Shown here in pieces: positions 11,771 through 22,600 of a DNA stretch of 64,000 nt. The notes below the pieces were generated by a model. It was not told the origin of the DNA and did not search any database. It saw only the letters and a program-made list of their open reading frames with translations. The number at the start of each line of letters is the position of its first letter. The first letter of the stretch is position 1. This DNA is from Notospermus geniculatus (Eukaryota > Nemertea > Pilidiophora > Heteronemertea > Lineidae). The DNA is taken from positions 29,559 to 93,558 of the forward strand of contig NMRB01002021.1 of NCBI GenBank assembly GCA_002633025.1, read 5' to 3'. A program made the position numbers and the translations under genes.

Positions 11771-12350
11771 TTAAACAAACTTTAGATCCAGTGGTGTGAC
11801 TTGGTTTCATTGCTGCTTGCACAACACCAGTCTTGCCCCATGTAGAAAATGCCGCTTCTGATGTGTTGAAAGCATGAGTATGGGTTCAATCCTGGCTTCC
11901 TGATCAGTAGGGGAGACTGCATAAATGGCTGGTCCCATTCACTTGCTTCAAATTGCTCCTCAGTGTCACAACATCGGAGCTTGTGCTATGAAAGAACAAT
12001 TTCCCCTGTTTTGTTACTGCGTCTTTTTCAATAATAAAAATGATTAGTTTACATCATTGTTTGCTGTGTTGCTCATCTATCGATTTCCAGATTCAACAGT
12101 TTGATTATTTCTCATGCCATTATTTGTGTTGCGGTCTAGGAAAACCTGGCGGATGTCGCTGAGTGATCAACAAGGGCTGTCAGATTGCATGTGCATTGAT
12201 ATACTACTGTTTACCTGTTACGTTATACATTTCAGCTATTGAAATGTGCGGGTTCACCAAGGCCATTAACACTTTCCTCAAATGTGACATCTGATGGGTT
12301 TTCCTAGCCCGCCACACATTTGGCTGGGCATGTATTGGTGTTAGGAGTAT

Positions 12351-12418
12351 CTTCTGAAAGGAGTGTCTCCAAGGAGTGGAATGACTTCTGAAAGGAGTGT
12401 CTCCAAGGAGTGGAATGA
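12351..12418. repeat. Exact 34-bp tandem duplication
   Basis: CTTCTGAAAGGAGTGTCTCC followed by AAGGAGTGGAATGA occurs twice head to tail with no differences, indicating a recent duplication or an assembly artefact. Confidence 0.85.
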
Positions 12419-12539
12419 CAACTTCACATAATGCTGCCTGTTGCGTTGAATCTATTCTTGTTTTGGCGCTCCTTCATGGAGAGCTTTCTCGCATGAATTG
12501 GCTCTCAGTCATCCTCATCCCCAGGGTCTTCACAATTAA

Positions 12540-12680
12540 AGGGAATCGACAGTCGTTTTGTAAACAGAAGGATGATGTTTGTAAACATTGCCCTCACAGC
12601 CAATCAGAATGCAGGAAATGAGTGAGCGTAAACAAAGATTGATCTCCTTTTGCATTCAAATTTTTGGCTGACACATCCCT
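12540..12680. mobile_element. Small TTAA-flanked element
   Basis: TTAA at 12536-12539 and 12681-12684 flanks a 141-bp segment with ends AGGGA...TCCCT and a looser inner match (CGACAGTC versus GGCTGACA). Confidence 0.6.
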
Positions 12681-13050
12681 TTAACTGTTCCCCTCCTTAC
12701 ACTTGTATTAAGGGAGGGCTGTGACCCAAGGCCCTCAGGATGGCTCTCCACAAGTCATTCACCGTTGCGAGTTTCCTTATGACTTGTGCTTAGACCAATG
12801 ACTCAAATGACTGCCCAAAGTTTTCAGCTGAGTTGCCCGTAGACAGTTAAATTGTTTAAAAAAACTTGCTGCCATAGCTACCCTTCATTTGAAATCAAAA
12901 TCGAAGAAGTGTGGTCAACTGGAACGTTGGCCATGCACATGACTGAGAAAGAGCTATGATTTCGTCTATCAACATGTTTCCATTTATCACCAGTAGTGCA
13001 TAAACTGACTCAATATCCCGGCTCAGTATGCATTCAATCCCTGAAGAAAA

Positions 13051-13178
13051 CCATGGCTGATATTTATAAAAGCTAGCCAATACTTTTACTTCAAATTTTG
13101 CAGTACATTTACATTGGATATTGACGTGCACATCTGAAGTAAAAGCATTTGCTAACTTTTATGAATACCAGCCCATGG
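13051..13178. mobile_element. Palindromic MITE, CCATGGCTGATATTTATAAAAG type
   Basis: The left arm begins CCATGGCTGATATTTATAAA and the right ends TTTATGAATACCAGCCCATGG. The inner CTTTTACTTCA motifs pair. The right half recurs at about 20366-20413. Confidence 0.75.
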
Positions 13179-13208
13179 CCTACAGAGTTCTGTTTGTTCC
13201 ATATAGTA

Positions 13209-13924
13209 GGGGAGCCAAAGGCCAGAATTGTGCAAAATAAGGGTTGGAGGTTGCACAAAAAGATATACAATTGCTATTAACATTTTTTGGTAGGTATATC
13301 TATTCTATATAAGAATTGGGAGGACTGCTCGGTCATCTCTCTTGCGAACTCCTGTTATGGCGTATTGAAGTTTTGGTACTGACTTCACCATTGGACTGGT
13401 GGACTCAGCTTTGTACAGGGGCAGGGGGACCAATGTACAGCTAACTTCTGAACGGTTGGATTTAGACCCTATAAATGTATTACTAACAGATAGAAATATG
13501 GGGACAGTGAATCAAATAAGCATGGTCTTAAATGTTTTCAGTTGTTACATAATAAGAAATTGCAAAATGGGCCAAATACCCCAAAAAGTGATTTCCACTT
13601 GCCAAACACAATTAAGAACATCCTTGGCTGATTCAGAGGCACCATGTTTCTATCTGTTGGTAATACATTTATAGGGTCCAAATCCAACCGTTCAGAAGTT
13701 AGCTGTACATTGGCCCCCCTGCCCCTGTACAAAGCCGAGTTCACCAACCCAATGGTAAAGTCAGTACCAAAAATTAAAAACGCCATAACAGGAGTTCGCA
13801 AGAGCGATGACCGAGCAGTCCTCCCAATTCTTATATAGAATAGATATACCTACCAAAAAATTTTAATAGCAATTGTATATCTTTTTGTGCAACCTTTATT
13901 CACTATTTCCTGGGTTGGCTCCCC
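13209..13924. mobile_element. Large foldback element with inverted arms of about 300 bp
   Basis: GGGGAGCCAA at the left and TTGGCTCCCC at the right are followed inward by long matching arms. GGTAGGTATATCTATTCTATA, AACTCCTGTTATGGCGT, TTTGTACAGGGGCAGGGG and CTTCTGAACGGTTGGATTT on the left all reappear inverted on the right. TA flanks both ends (13207-13208, 13925-13926). The mirrored frames on the two strands are the same arm read twice, not genes. Confidence 0.9.
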
Positions 13925-14536
13925 TACTAAGATCCTCAGGATATTGACGGGCGGCTCAACGCGTTCGGAAAAGGGGGCACTCTGTGCTCGAAACATTGAA
14001 ATCTGCGGTGAATTTCAATGATTGCTCCAAATTTCAGAATTTCACCGTCGATTTTACAGATTTATTGGCCGAAATTGGATCCGCGCTTGATCGAGTTGCG
14101 TTGTTGCCCCCTTTTGTCCTCCAGAAAGCCCCGACTTTTCCTCAGTCATCCCTTGGAGCTTGGAGGAATTATACTGTATAATTATACTGTATAATTCCTC
14201 CAAGTATAATTCCTCCAAGGTCATCCTTACTATCCCGACCTGTATCTGAAATATCATGTTCCACACTCATGGATTTTTAGATGGAAGCCGCTAATGCCAG
14301 TAAAGAGCAACCATGGCCTGGGATAATCAAAATGAGGCTATCTTGTCAGGTATAAAAGTTTTTATAAGATATCATTCCCGAGAAAGTATTAATGGGGTGA
14401 AGATGAGTTATGGCCCAGGTGGTGACAATGACAAACAAAGGAAAGAGTTAAAACGCCTTCTGGCTACTGTGGGGGGTACTCGCGCGGAACCCCATAACCA
14501 AATCTCGTGCTATATTTAGAACACACTCATGGCGCT

Positions 14537-14683
14537 ATGGAGGTTACTATCAGGAGTGACTCCCGCCGGTCTCCTGTTTCTTATAGCAGTTCTTCGTCAA
14601 GTTCCAGCTGCACAAGTTCGTCAGAGTCATCAAGTGATGATGGTGAAGATTGTGAGGTGATCAAGACCCGCAAAAATGAAAAG
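14537..14683 (+). CDS. Possible Ser-rich acidic coding exon, function unknown
   Basis: A start codon at 14537 opens a frame with a long Ser run, an acidic patch (SSSDDGEDCEV) and a basic end (KTRKNEK), closing exactly at a consensus donor AAG|GTAAGG in phase 0. Composition and donor make an authentic first or internal exon plausible. No partner exon was identified; the sequence gap at 16240-17097 could hide one. The phase 0 end does not fit the nearest apparent acceptor before 19451, so I do not join it to the prickle-like gene. It could also be a chance frame in Ser-codon-rich DNA. Confidence 0.35.
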
Positions 14684-14976
14684 GTAAGGAGGCGACGCGT
14701 GATTTTGATGTATCAGCAACTTTTACTTCTGAGTGATGGGAGGTCAAGCCTGGACGACAGGTCCATCACTGTGCATTCCACTTCGAACCTCCAGCACGTG
14801 TCAGGATGTGCGCTAAGCAAAATCTGTAGACCAATAGTTCAGGCCTGCCTGCCTCTCATTCTAGGCCTATAATCATCCAAGCCTTGGCTAACAAGTATGA
14901 TAGGCTACTGGTAGTTTGTCTTGAATGAAAGGGACATGAACTGCACAGCAAGGGTCCAAATTTGTCCCTGGCAATA

Positions 14977-15127
14977 GAGGAACTTCACGTGACGTCATCA
15001 CTGACGTCATAATTCGCACGTCAGCCATGTTGGACGTCATCTGAAGCTACGAATGCGTTGGATGTGACGTCCAGCATGGCGGCATCTCGTCGCGGCAGTG
15101 ACGTCACAATCGTCAGTGGGATTCCTC
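14977..15127. mobile_element. TA-flanked MITE rich in TGACGTCA, copy 1
   Basis: Ends GAGGAACTTCACGTGACGTCA and TGACGTCAC...GGGATTCCTC, with TA at 14975-14976 and 15128-15129. Several TGACGTCA octamers occur inside. Related elements are at 57833 and 60019. Confidence 0.8.
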
Positions 15128-15140
15128 TAAGCTGTTCCTT

Positions 15141-15549
15141 TAGGCCACGAGAATGAAAGTTCCTGTTTTGCGTCCGGGCAAAAATGAAAACTGATGAGGC
15201 TTTTTTTCATTATTCATTTATTCATTATTTTATTTCTACAAGCAACAAGAGCTTTCCAAGTCATCCAAGCCTATGAGTACGATTTGCAAATTTTTGCTGA
15301 AAAGCAGCATGACTATCAAGCAACCCCTTGGGCCCTCCCCCAACTATTTCCATGCACCCTCATAGTCTATTCTTGTATGTAGGCCTTCACATTCAGTCAT
15401 ATCAGTGTGACTGCCTTTCAAACTAGAACGTTTTCCATTTATAATGAAGGAATAATGAAATTTTTTGAAATAATGAACTTTTTTGGCGGGCGTTGTTGGG
15501 ACATGTGGGCGGTGGACACAAAACAGGAACTTTCATTCTCATGGCCTTA
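15141..15549. mobile_element. Element with inverted TAGGCCACGAGAATGAAAG ends
   Basis: The left end continues TTCCTGTTTTGCGTCC, and the right end is the inverted match at about 15519-15549, with two or three mismatches over about 35 bp. No coding frame. Confidence 0.8.
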
Positions 15550-15552
15550 CCC

Positions 15553-15664
15553 GTAAGGCCACATAAAAAAATCTTTAGTTTAGCATCACCTCCCGCCTTG
15601 AATTTTCTTGCCTCCTCAAATTTTTTAAATATTCTTTTTTCAATTTTTCCTCCTAGTTTTACCA
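15553..15664. mobile_element. Left-end fragment of the AGGCCACATAAAAAAATC element
   Basis: AAGGCCACATAAAAAAATCT and TTTAGTTTAGCATCACCTCC match the left end of the element at 23033. No right end is visible before the next repeat starts at 15665. Confidence 0.6.
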
Positions 15665-16239
15665 TTTTTAGCTCACCTGTGGTGAGCTTATACAATGGTT
15701 GTGCGTCCGTCGTCGTCCGTCGTCGTCGTCCGTCGTCGTCCGTTAGCAGGGCACGTTTCGTAACCGCTGGGGCTATTGATCTGAAACTTGGTACACATAT
15801 GCCCCTAGGTCATATGACCTATGACACCAAGTTTTGGTCCGATTCGATTCTTGACTTGGCCACCAGGTGGCTAAAACCAAAAACACAAAAAGTGCAATAA
15901 CTCCTGAACTAATGACAGGATCACCTCCAAATTTTTATCATAGGTGTATCTAATGAGGGTACATTACATATATAACGGGTTTTTGATTTGACCTACTTTT
16001 CAAGGTCACAGAGGTCAAAGTTCGACAAAAGTAACGAACCTGCCACAGTTCTTCATTATTTCACCGAGCGTCTTCATATCTTGCATAAACGTGTATTAGA
16101 GGGGTACCTTCAAAATTATGGAGTTTCGGCCCAATCGGACATCCAATATGGCCGCCAGGTGGCGTAACCTGAAAATCTTCCAAGTGCTATAACTCAGGAA
16201 CGGCACAACCCAGCATGCTCAAACTTGATATTTACCTCC
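15665..16239 (+). repeat. GCTCACC/CGTCGTCCGT dispersed repeat, copy 1 (runs into the gap)
   Basis: It opens with the short hairpin GCTCACCTGTGGTGAGC and a run of CGTCCGTCGT units, then a body with GGGGCTATTGATCTGAAACT and CACCAGGTGGCTAAAACCAA. A second copy at 31867-32510 shares the opening, the body and the ACCAAAAACACAA segment. Coding capacity was not recognised. Confidence 0.75.
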
Positions 16240-17097
16240 NNNNNNNNNNNNNNNNNNNNNNNNNNNNNNNNNNNNNNNNNNNNNNNNNNNNNNNNNNNNN
16301 NNNNNNNNNNNNNNNNNNNNNNNNNNNNNNNNNNNNNNNNNNNNNNNNNNNNNNNNNNNNNNNNNNNNNNNNNNNNNNNNNNNNNNNNNNNNNNNNNNNN
16401 NNNNNNNNNNNNNNNNNNNNNNNNNNNNNNNNNNNNNNNNNNNNNNNNNNNNNNNNNNNNNNNNNNNNNNNNNNNNNNNNNNNNNNNNNNNNNNNNNNNN
16501 NNNNNNNNNNNNNNNNNNNNNNNNNNNNNNNNNNNNNNNNNNNNNNNNNNNNNNNNNNNNNNNNNNNNNNNNNNNNNNNNNNNNNNNNNNNNNNNNNNNN
16601 NNNNNNNNNNNNNNNNNNNNNNNNNNNNNNNNNNNNNNNNNNNNNNNNNNNNNNNNNNNNNNNNNNNNNNNNNNNNNNNNNNNNNNNNNNNNNNNNNNNN
16701 NNNNNNNNNNNNNNNNNNNNNNNNNNNNNNNNNNNNNNNNNNNNNNNNNNNNNNNNNNNNNNNNNNNNNNNNNNNNNNNNNNNNNNNNNNNNNNNNNNNN
16801 NNNNNNNNNNNNNNNNNNNNNNNNNNNNNNNNNNNNNNNNNNNNNNNNNNNNNNNNNNNNNNNNNNNNNNNNNNNNNNNNNNNNNNNNNNNNNNNNNNNN
16901 NNNNNNNNNNNNNNNNNNNNNNNNNNNNNNNNNNNNNNNNNNNNNNNNNNNNNNNNNNNNNNNNNNNNNNNNNNNNNNNNNNNNNNNNNNNNNNNNNNNN
17001 NNNNNNNNNNNNNNNNNNNNNNNNNNNNNNNNNNNNNNNNNNNNNNNNNNNNNNNNNNNNNNNNNNNNNNNNNNNNNNNNNNNNNNNNNNNNNNNNN
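16240..17097. other. Assembly gap (858 N)
   Basis: A run of undetermined bases. The frames that cross it are artefacts. Confidence 1.
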
Positions 17098-17100
17098 TTT

Positions 17101-17230
17101 GTTGTCAAGTGAAATTGTACCCTGGGTCCACTTTCTTGTTACAAACTGTACCCAGGTTCAGAACCTAAGTCAGAACCTGGGTAGAGTTTGTAACAAGAAA
17201 GTGGAACAAGGGTACAATTTCACTTGACGA
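17101..17230. mobile_element. Palindromic MITE
   Basis: GTTGTCAAGTGAAATTGTAC at the left pairs with GTACAATTTCACTTGACGAC at the right, and the inner CACTTTCTTGTTACAAACT with AGTTTGTAACAAGAAAGTG. Very little divergence between the arms. Confidence 0.88.
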
Positions 17231-18023
17231 CATTGAACCTGGGTACACTTCATGTGTACCCAGGACGACAGCCCCTTCAGCCTCAGAAAGCTTGTGTTGT
17301 TATTGTTCCTGCTTGCAACTCATCACCTCCACGTGTTTGTGTATTTATTTAAAGATCAAGACTCTTTTGTTTTAAATGTTATAGATGCTACTACTAGCTT
17401 TCAAAAAAAGTCCATCTGCCTACCTGGGTACAAGGTGTCAGGTAGTTGTTTACTCTTGTGGAGGTAACAATAGTCAATGCTTGAATTATCCTCAGCAGCT
17501 AGGTCTGCAGCCTGGAATAGGCCTAACTCAATCACAAAATGGGGCATGTCCGATCTCACAAAACTTAGGGAATCAAAGGATGAGGCTGAGAAAATTCATC
17601 TGGATTACAAAGGCTTCATAGTGGACTCAGAAATTTCACTTAGGCCTCGTGTGTTGGTGTGCAGGTTTGAAGTCAACTTCTGACATAAGCCTGATCAGTA
17701 GGCCTACCCCTCCAGTGTGGTGGAGGGTTTTTAAATCCACGGTTCTCATCAATAGGGATGACTGATATTGGAGGATATTTTTTCTCTCATGGATGCTTGC
17801 GACCTTCTCCAATAGATGGCATTCTATGATCCCGAGTATCTGGTAAGTCGAGAGAAATTCCTGACATTTTTAAGTGTTTAGCTTATGGCACTCTTATTTG
17901 AGGGATTTCCCAGTATTCATGTTGGCCAGTTCATTCAAAATGGTTCCAATGCCTGCCAGGAGGTGGCGCTTCCTGTGCATGAGAGTCCGTTATCTAGCCT
18001 TGCATAAGTATAATGGTAAGAAT

Positions 18024-18388
18024 TAATAATAATAATAATAATAATAATGCCGTTCTTATATAGCGCATTCCCAGTAACTGCTCAATGTGCTTTACATTAT
18101 TATTACCCCAGCTATAGGCCTGTTCATTCCAATTTCATATCTCCACTCCCCGGGGAGTATTACAGTCCCAGCAGCCGATTTCAGTGCTCTTGGACTAACA
18201 TTCACATAGACCATCACTACCAGCCAGGTACCCCTTTTACACGTGGGTGGGGTGAAGCGAGTGAAGCAAAGTGACTTGCTCAAGATCACAAGCGAGCAAG
18301 TTTTTTTTCTTGGTCAGGACTGGGAATCGAACCTGGGACCCTCTGATCAGGAGTCCGTCTCGCTAACCACTAGACCACACCACTCCTC
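18024..18388 (-). mobile_element. tRNA-derived SINE with MIR-like core, copy 2
   Basis: Same family as 9491, on the minus strand. The A-box/B-box head is at the right (GGAATCGAACCTGGGACC as complement of the B box), the core is near 18230-18290, and the tail ends in an ATT/AAT microsatellite at 18024-18048. Confidence 0.88.
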
Positions 18389-19450
18389 GAAGAATTGGGC
18401 TGTTTCTGTTGGTAGTTCCTCCAGGATGAATATGTCAGCTAACCAAGTCTGCCTCAATCTCATACCAGTGATTTCTTGAATGTGGTCAGTACCCTTTATG
18501 CAGTTCAGCTCCATATCAATAGATGGCAGCACTGACATGATTGGCACTTGGGCCTCGGGGCACAATTACTGTAAAGTACCATGAGAGAGATTACCTCGTT
18601 TCAAATGCTGCCTAAGGACTCCGCTATTCTCTTACAGTGCTGCCCCCTGTTAGGTAGTGATGGCACTCATGGTATCTTAGAGTAGCTAGCAAAGGGCATA
18701 TAGATTCAAGTGAATTTGTTGAAATCAAGTTAAAATTTGCATAAAGGTGTTCCAGTTGACAGTGTGGTAAATTTGGCATGTGATTTTCATAGTGCGTGTG
18801 TGTCACATCCATCATTATATGTCAGATACACTATGATATTTGATCAATGCATTCTACCTGACTTTTGACCGGATTTAGATATTGACCTCTTTGGCATTCA
18901 TGTGTCCTCTTAGTATCTTTGAAAATGTATCATCGCAATTGTTGTCTGATGTCGGCACTTTCGATCTAGGTCTAGGGGAGAACCGGTACAATAAAATTGA
19001 TATTAATACCATCAAATGATTATACATACGTTGACCTAATTCAAGTCGTACAATGACAGTGCCGGTTGTGGACATTTAGTTCTATATCTTGCTGGTAATC
19101 GTGCCTGAATGGGACTGAAAATGGCTGTGGTGTAGTTCATGTCGATACGAAATAGCTGTCTGCACTCGAGTAAGATTTTAAGAACTTTCTGTGAGTAAAT
19201 TTTATTTGAACGTTTACTGTCTGTCTTATATAATGTTATGCAACTGACCTCTGCATGTATGTTTGCCGAAAAGATAACTCACAGGAAGTTCTCTCAGATC
19301 TTATCATCTGCAGGTATTGCTGTTCTTGAAATTGAATACCATATAGCTATGTAAAATTCCTTGTTTTACCGCTAGTATTGACATCAATTCAATGCCGATT
19401 TACAAACTAACTTGGATTATCATAGACCTGTGACACACCCAATTCCTAAT

Positions 19451-19678
19451 ATGGAGATAGACCTGACGGCCAAACTACACGCCGTCAGCATCGGACCGAC
19501 CATCGAGATCCATAATGCCGATGACGAGACGTCAAGAGTGGTTGAGGAAAATGACAATAGTGAAATTGACACTGTTGACAAAGTGATTTCACCTCATCGT
19601 AAAGTGACCTTTGATATACCAGGGGAGGATGAAGGCACTGACATACCAGATGGTGAACAGTTCTCTGACTATGAACCA
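19451..19678 (+). CDS. Prickle-like gene, putative first coding exon
   Basis: An ATG in good Kozak context (A at -3, G at +4) opens 76 codons of acidic sequence beginning MEIDLTAKLHAVS and ending GEQFSDYEP at a strong donor, CCA|GTAAGT, in phase 0. An in-frame TGA lies upstream at 19379. The segment HRKVTFDIPGEDE contains KVTF, which fits the RVxF-type docking motif of protein phosphatase 1. The phase 0 end matches the phase 0 start of the exon at 42215, 22.5 kb downstream on the same strand. The join is inferred, because no other coding exon was found between them and the N-terminus itself is not recognisably conserved. It could instead belong to an unrelated gene nested here. Confidence 0.55.
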
Positions 19679-22600
19679 GTAAGTTACACATTCCATGGGT
19701 GAATTTCATCAATGATGGGCTAACAGCTCTAAAGCGGCCCATACACGTTCAATATTATTGCACAATATGAGGATCAAAATGGGCAATATTATTGCCAATC
19801 TTTCTTCTACCCATCGATGCCAGACGCACATGCCCCTATTTTGGGCCCCATATTGTGCAATAATATTGATCGTGTATGGGCTGCTTTAGGTTTTCTGCTT
19901 TGATAGATGTATGTAATGTAGGAGGAAACCAGAGCCGACCGCACAGAAAATCCGATAGTGCTACCGGCGCCTATCACCAGTTAGGGCAAGCAAACAAAAT
20001 TTTTAGTTTATCGTTCTCCGTCTGCGCCAATTTTCAGCGCCCTGCAAATTTTTAAAATATTTTTTATCAGTTCGAATTTCACGCCGTGGCGCGTATCACA
20101 GCGCCGCCAAGCGGTAGATCTGTAAACAACAGTTTCCAAAGCGTGCTCTTCATGCATTTTCAGCGCTTGCATATCATGGTGATGGACTCCCAACATAGTG
20201 ATTAACTATAAAGTCAAGACAAAATCCAGTCTTAGAGGGTCGGGGTGGTGACATAACATGCTCAGGAGGAGCTGATTTTGTAATTGCTTCGTACCAAAAA
20301 AAAGTGCCCCTTGTCTATTTTCAACAACCACTCGGACGATAAACTAATTTTTTTGCTTGCCCTTAGTTATAAAGTAAAGGAAAAGCAATTGCTAACTTTT
20401 ATGAATACCAGCCATTATCTGATTCAACAGTTGGGCGAGACTTTTTTTATACCTTGGTTAGCGTGCCCGCTGCTCCGTGAATTCCCGAAAAAAAAATAAA
20501 AATAAAGTTTTATTTTCGGCCAGTTAGCGTGCCCGCGCCGCACTCGAAATCGCCGAAAATCGGAATAAAAAAAAGAAATTATTTTATTTTTTTCCCGCCC
20601 GCCGCCGCCGTCATGGCCGTGGATATGGCATGCATGGTGGACGCAAAACTGTGGAGTGAGACATTTGGACCAATCAGGGTCGTCGTTTCATTCGCAGTGC
20701 GGTAGACTGAGTGTAGAAGGCCATGTGTTACACATGTGTTATACATGAAACGACGACGCGACATGGTTCTCCGTGATAAACCACTTGAGCCCTGGGAAAT
20801 ATCGTAAACGTTTGGTGAATGGTTTCGCATCTGAAACTGTCGGTGATGTGGTCCTAAAAAGTGTTGACGATGAGGATGAGGAGCTACCGAACTATATCAT
20901 GTATAGGCCTATTGCAAACTGGCAAATAAATCAATGGGAAATGTCAATGGAATTTGGGGTAATAAGTTGGAGACAAAGTAACTTTATTTCAAAATAAAAT
21001 TTTATTTTTATTTTTTCCTCCTCTCCACTGCTCCTACAGAAGGCTTCTGTGAAAGCTGAAAATAAAATTTTATTTTTATTTTTTTTTCGCCCGCCTACGG
21101 ATCTCCTTGGATAAAAAAGCACGCTAACCAAGGAATAAAAAAAGTCTCGCCTTGCTGGTTGGAGGATGGGCCACAGAGGGTTAACATAGTTCAGAGTGCA
21201 TGAAAATATGTACATACAATGACCACATAGGTGCACGATTTGTTGATGGTTGAAACTACAGATGAATTTTGATCATGTCATGATGGGATAATTGGTCGTA
21301 ATGACGTGTATTATTGTATATTGCATCCAAATGACACTTGAATTTTCGTAAATTATCTTTGGCATAAAAATGTTCAGTCACTAAGTATGGCTATCAATTA
21401 AATGCAGTTTCCAAAATTTATGTTGACTCTTCGAAACTTTCACCCACAACAGTCTTTATTACTTTTGGAAAAAAAGACAATGTTTGATGACACAAATTTG
21501 ACTGAGTGGTTTAGGCCTGCCAATGGCAAATCACTGCTTAAGCCTAGCGTACATCGGCCTTGCGACTGGAAGCAACTACCGGCAGTGGCATTTCCGGCAA
21601 TGGCTGGCGACTACCTGGAACCAGCAGCAACTGATCAGGAGCCATGTTCCCGAAGCCATCGTTAGGTTAACGATGTCGTTAAAACTGGGAAAATGCATAG
21701 CGTAACGACATCGTTAACCTAAAGACGGCTTCGAGAACATGGGTCCTGATGCTCAAACTGGCCGATGGGGTGCGCACCGGCAACGCTATTGCCGACCGTT
21801 GCCGCTAGTTCCAGCCAGTTGCTCATGTTCTACTCGTTGCCAATGGTTGCTTCTAGTCGTCTTCAGTCGCTTTCGATGTACGTGCGCTGACAATGAATTT
21901 CCTCGTTTGTGGAACACACCTGGTCTCACGTGAATGTTTATCACATGACTCCCGAGTGGTCCGATCGGAAGACATCGGCAACTTCTGTGTAGCATTCGGT
22001 AGCATTGCTGGTCCGATGTGCACGCTCCAGATTGAAGACTGGATTGTGCCACTTGTTGCTGCATTGACTGTCGTAACCAACGTGCGCGGAACGCGAACAT
22101 CGATAGCAGTTGCGTTCAGGCGCTAATGCTAATGCGCTAATGTACGCTAATGCCCGCTGTACACGATCAAAGTTTTTCATCCAATTTTCTGAATATGCTC
22201 AATAAAGGCCTATATTATTTGAAGCCCCAATAGGCCCGGAATCTGAATTTCCCAAAAAAATGATGAAAAATTTGATCATTTACAGTGGGCATTAGCTTTA
22301 GGATCCATACCTAATGCCAAAACTGTTGACAATAGACATGATAGATATCACCTTCACACTCCCATTGCTGTCTGCCCTTAGTTGTCATTTGCATTAGCGG
22401 TCGGCCAGATTCAATACATTGTTTGATTTCCATGCAAATATCTCAAGCGAAGAGGGAATTTTTTTCATCTTCCAACTATTGTCAATACTCATTGTGTTGA
22501 CAGGTCTGAGCCTATGCCAGCTATGAATAGTCCTCATGTTTTAGGCTGTGGTATGTTAGCTATCCAAATCGGGACATTACAACATCCGTACACCGTCGAC

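Larger units (their letters stand above)
9932..19450. other. Region between the CCT8 stop and the prickle-like start codon
   Basis: It begins with the CCT8 3' UTR, whose end is not marked by a clear signal. The elements listed separately cover about half of it. Unassigned stretches are 9932-10775, 11775-12350, 12685-13050, 13925-14536, 14684-14974, 17231-18023 and 18389-19450. I saw no conserved protein motif in them. An exact 34-bp duplication lies at 12351-12418 and a short palindrome (TTATACTGTATAATT) near 14165-14220. Confidence 0.45.

Noticed and set aside
13399-13838. Mirrored frames on both strands with the same peptide (LYRGRG, QLTSERLDLDPINV)
   Set aside because: They are the two arms of the foldback at 13209-13924 read in opposite directions, not a gene family.
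16194-17168. Long open frames across 16194-17168 on both strands
   Set aside because: They consist almost entirely of undetermined bases in the assembly gap.
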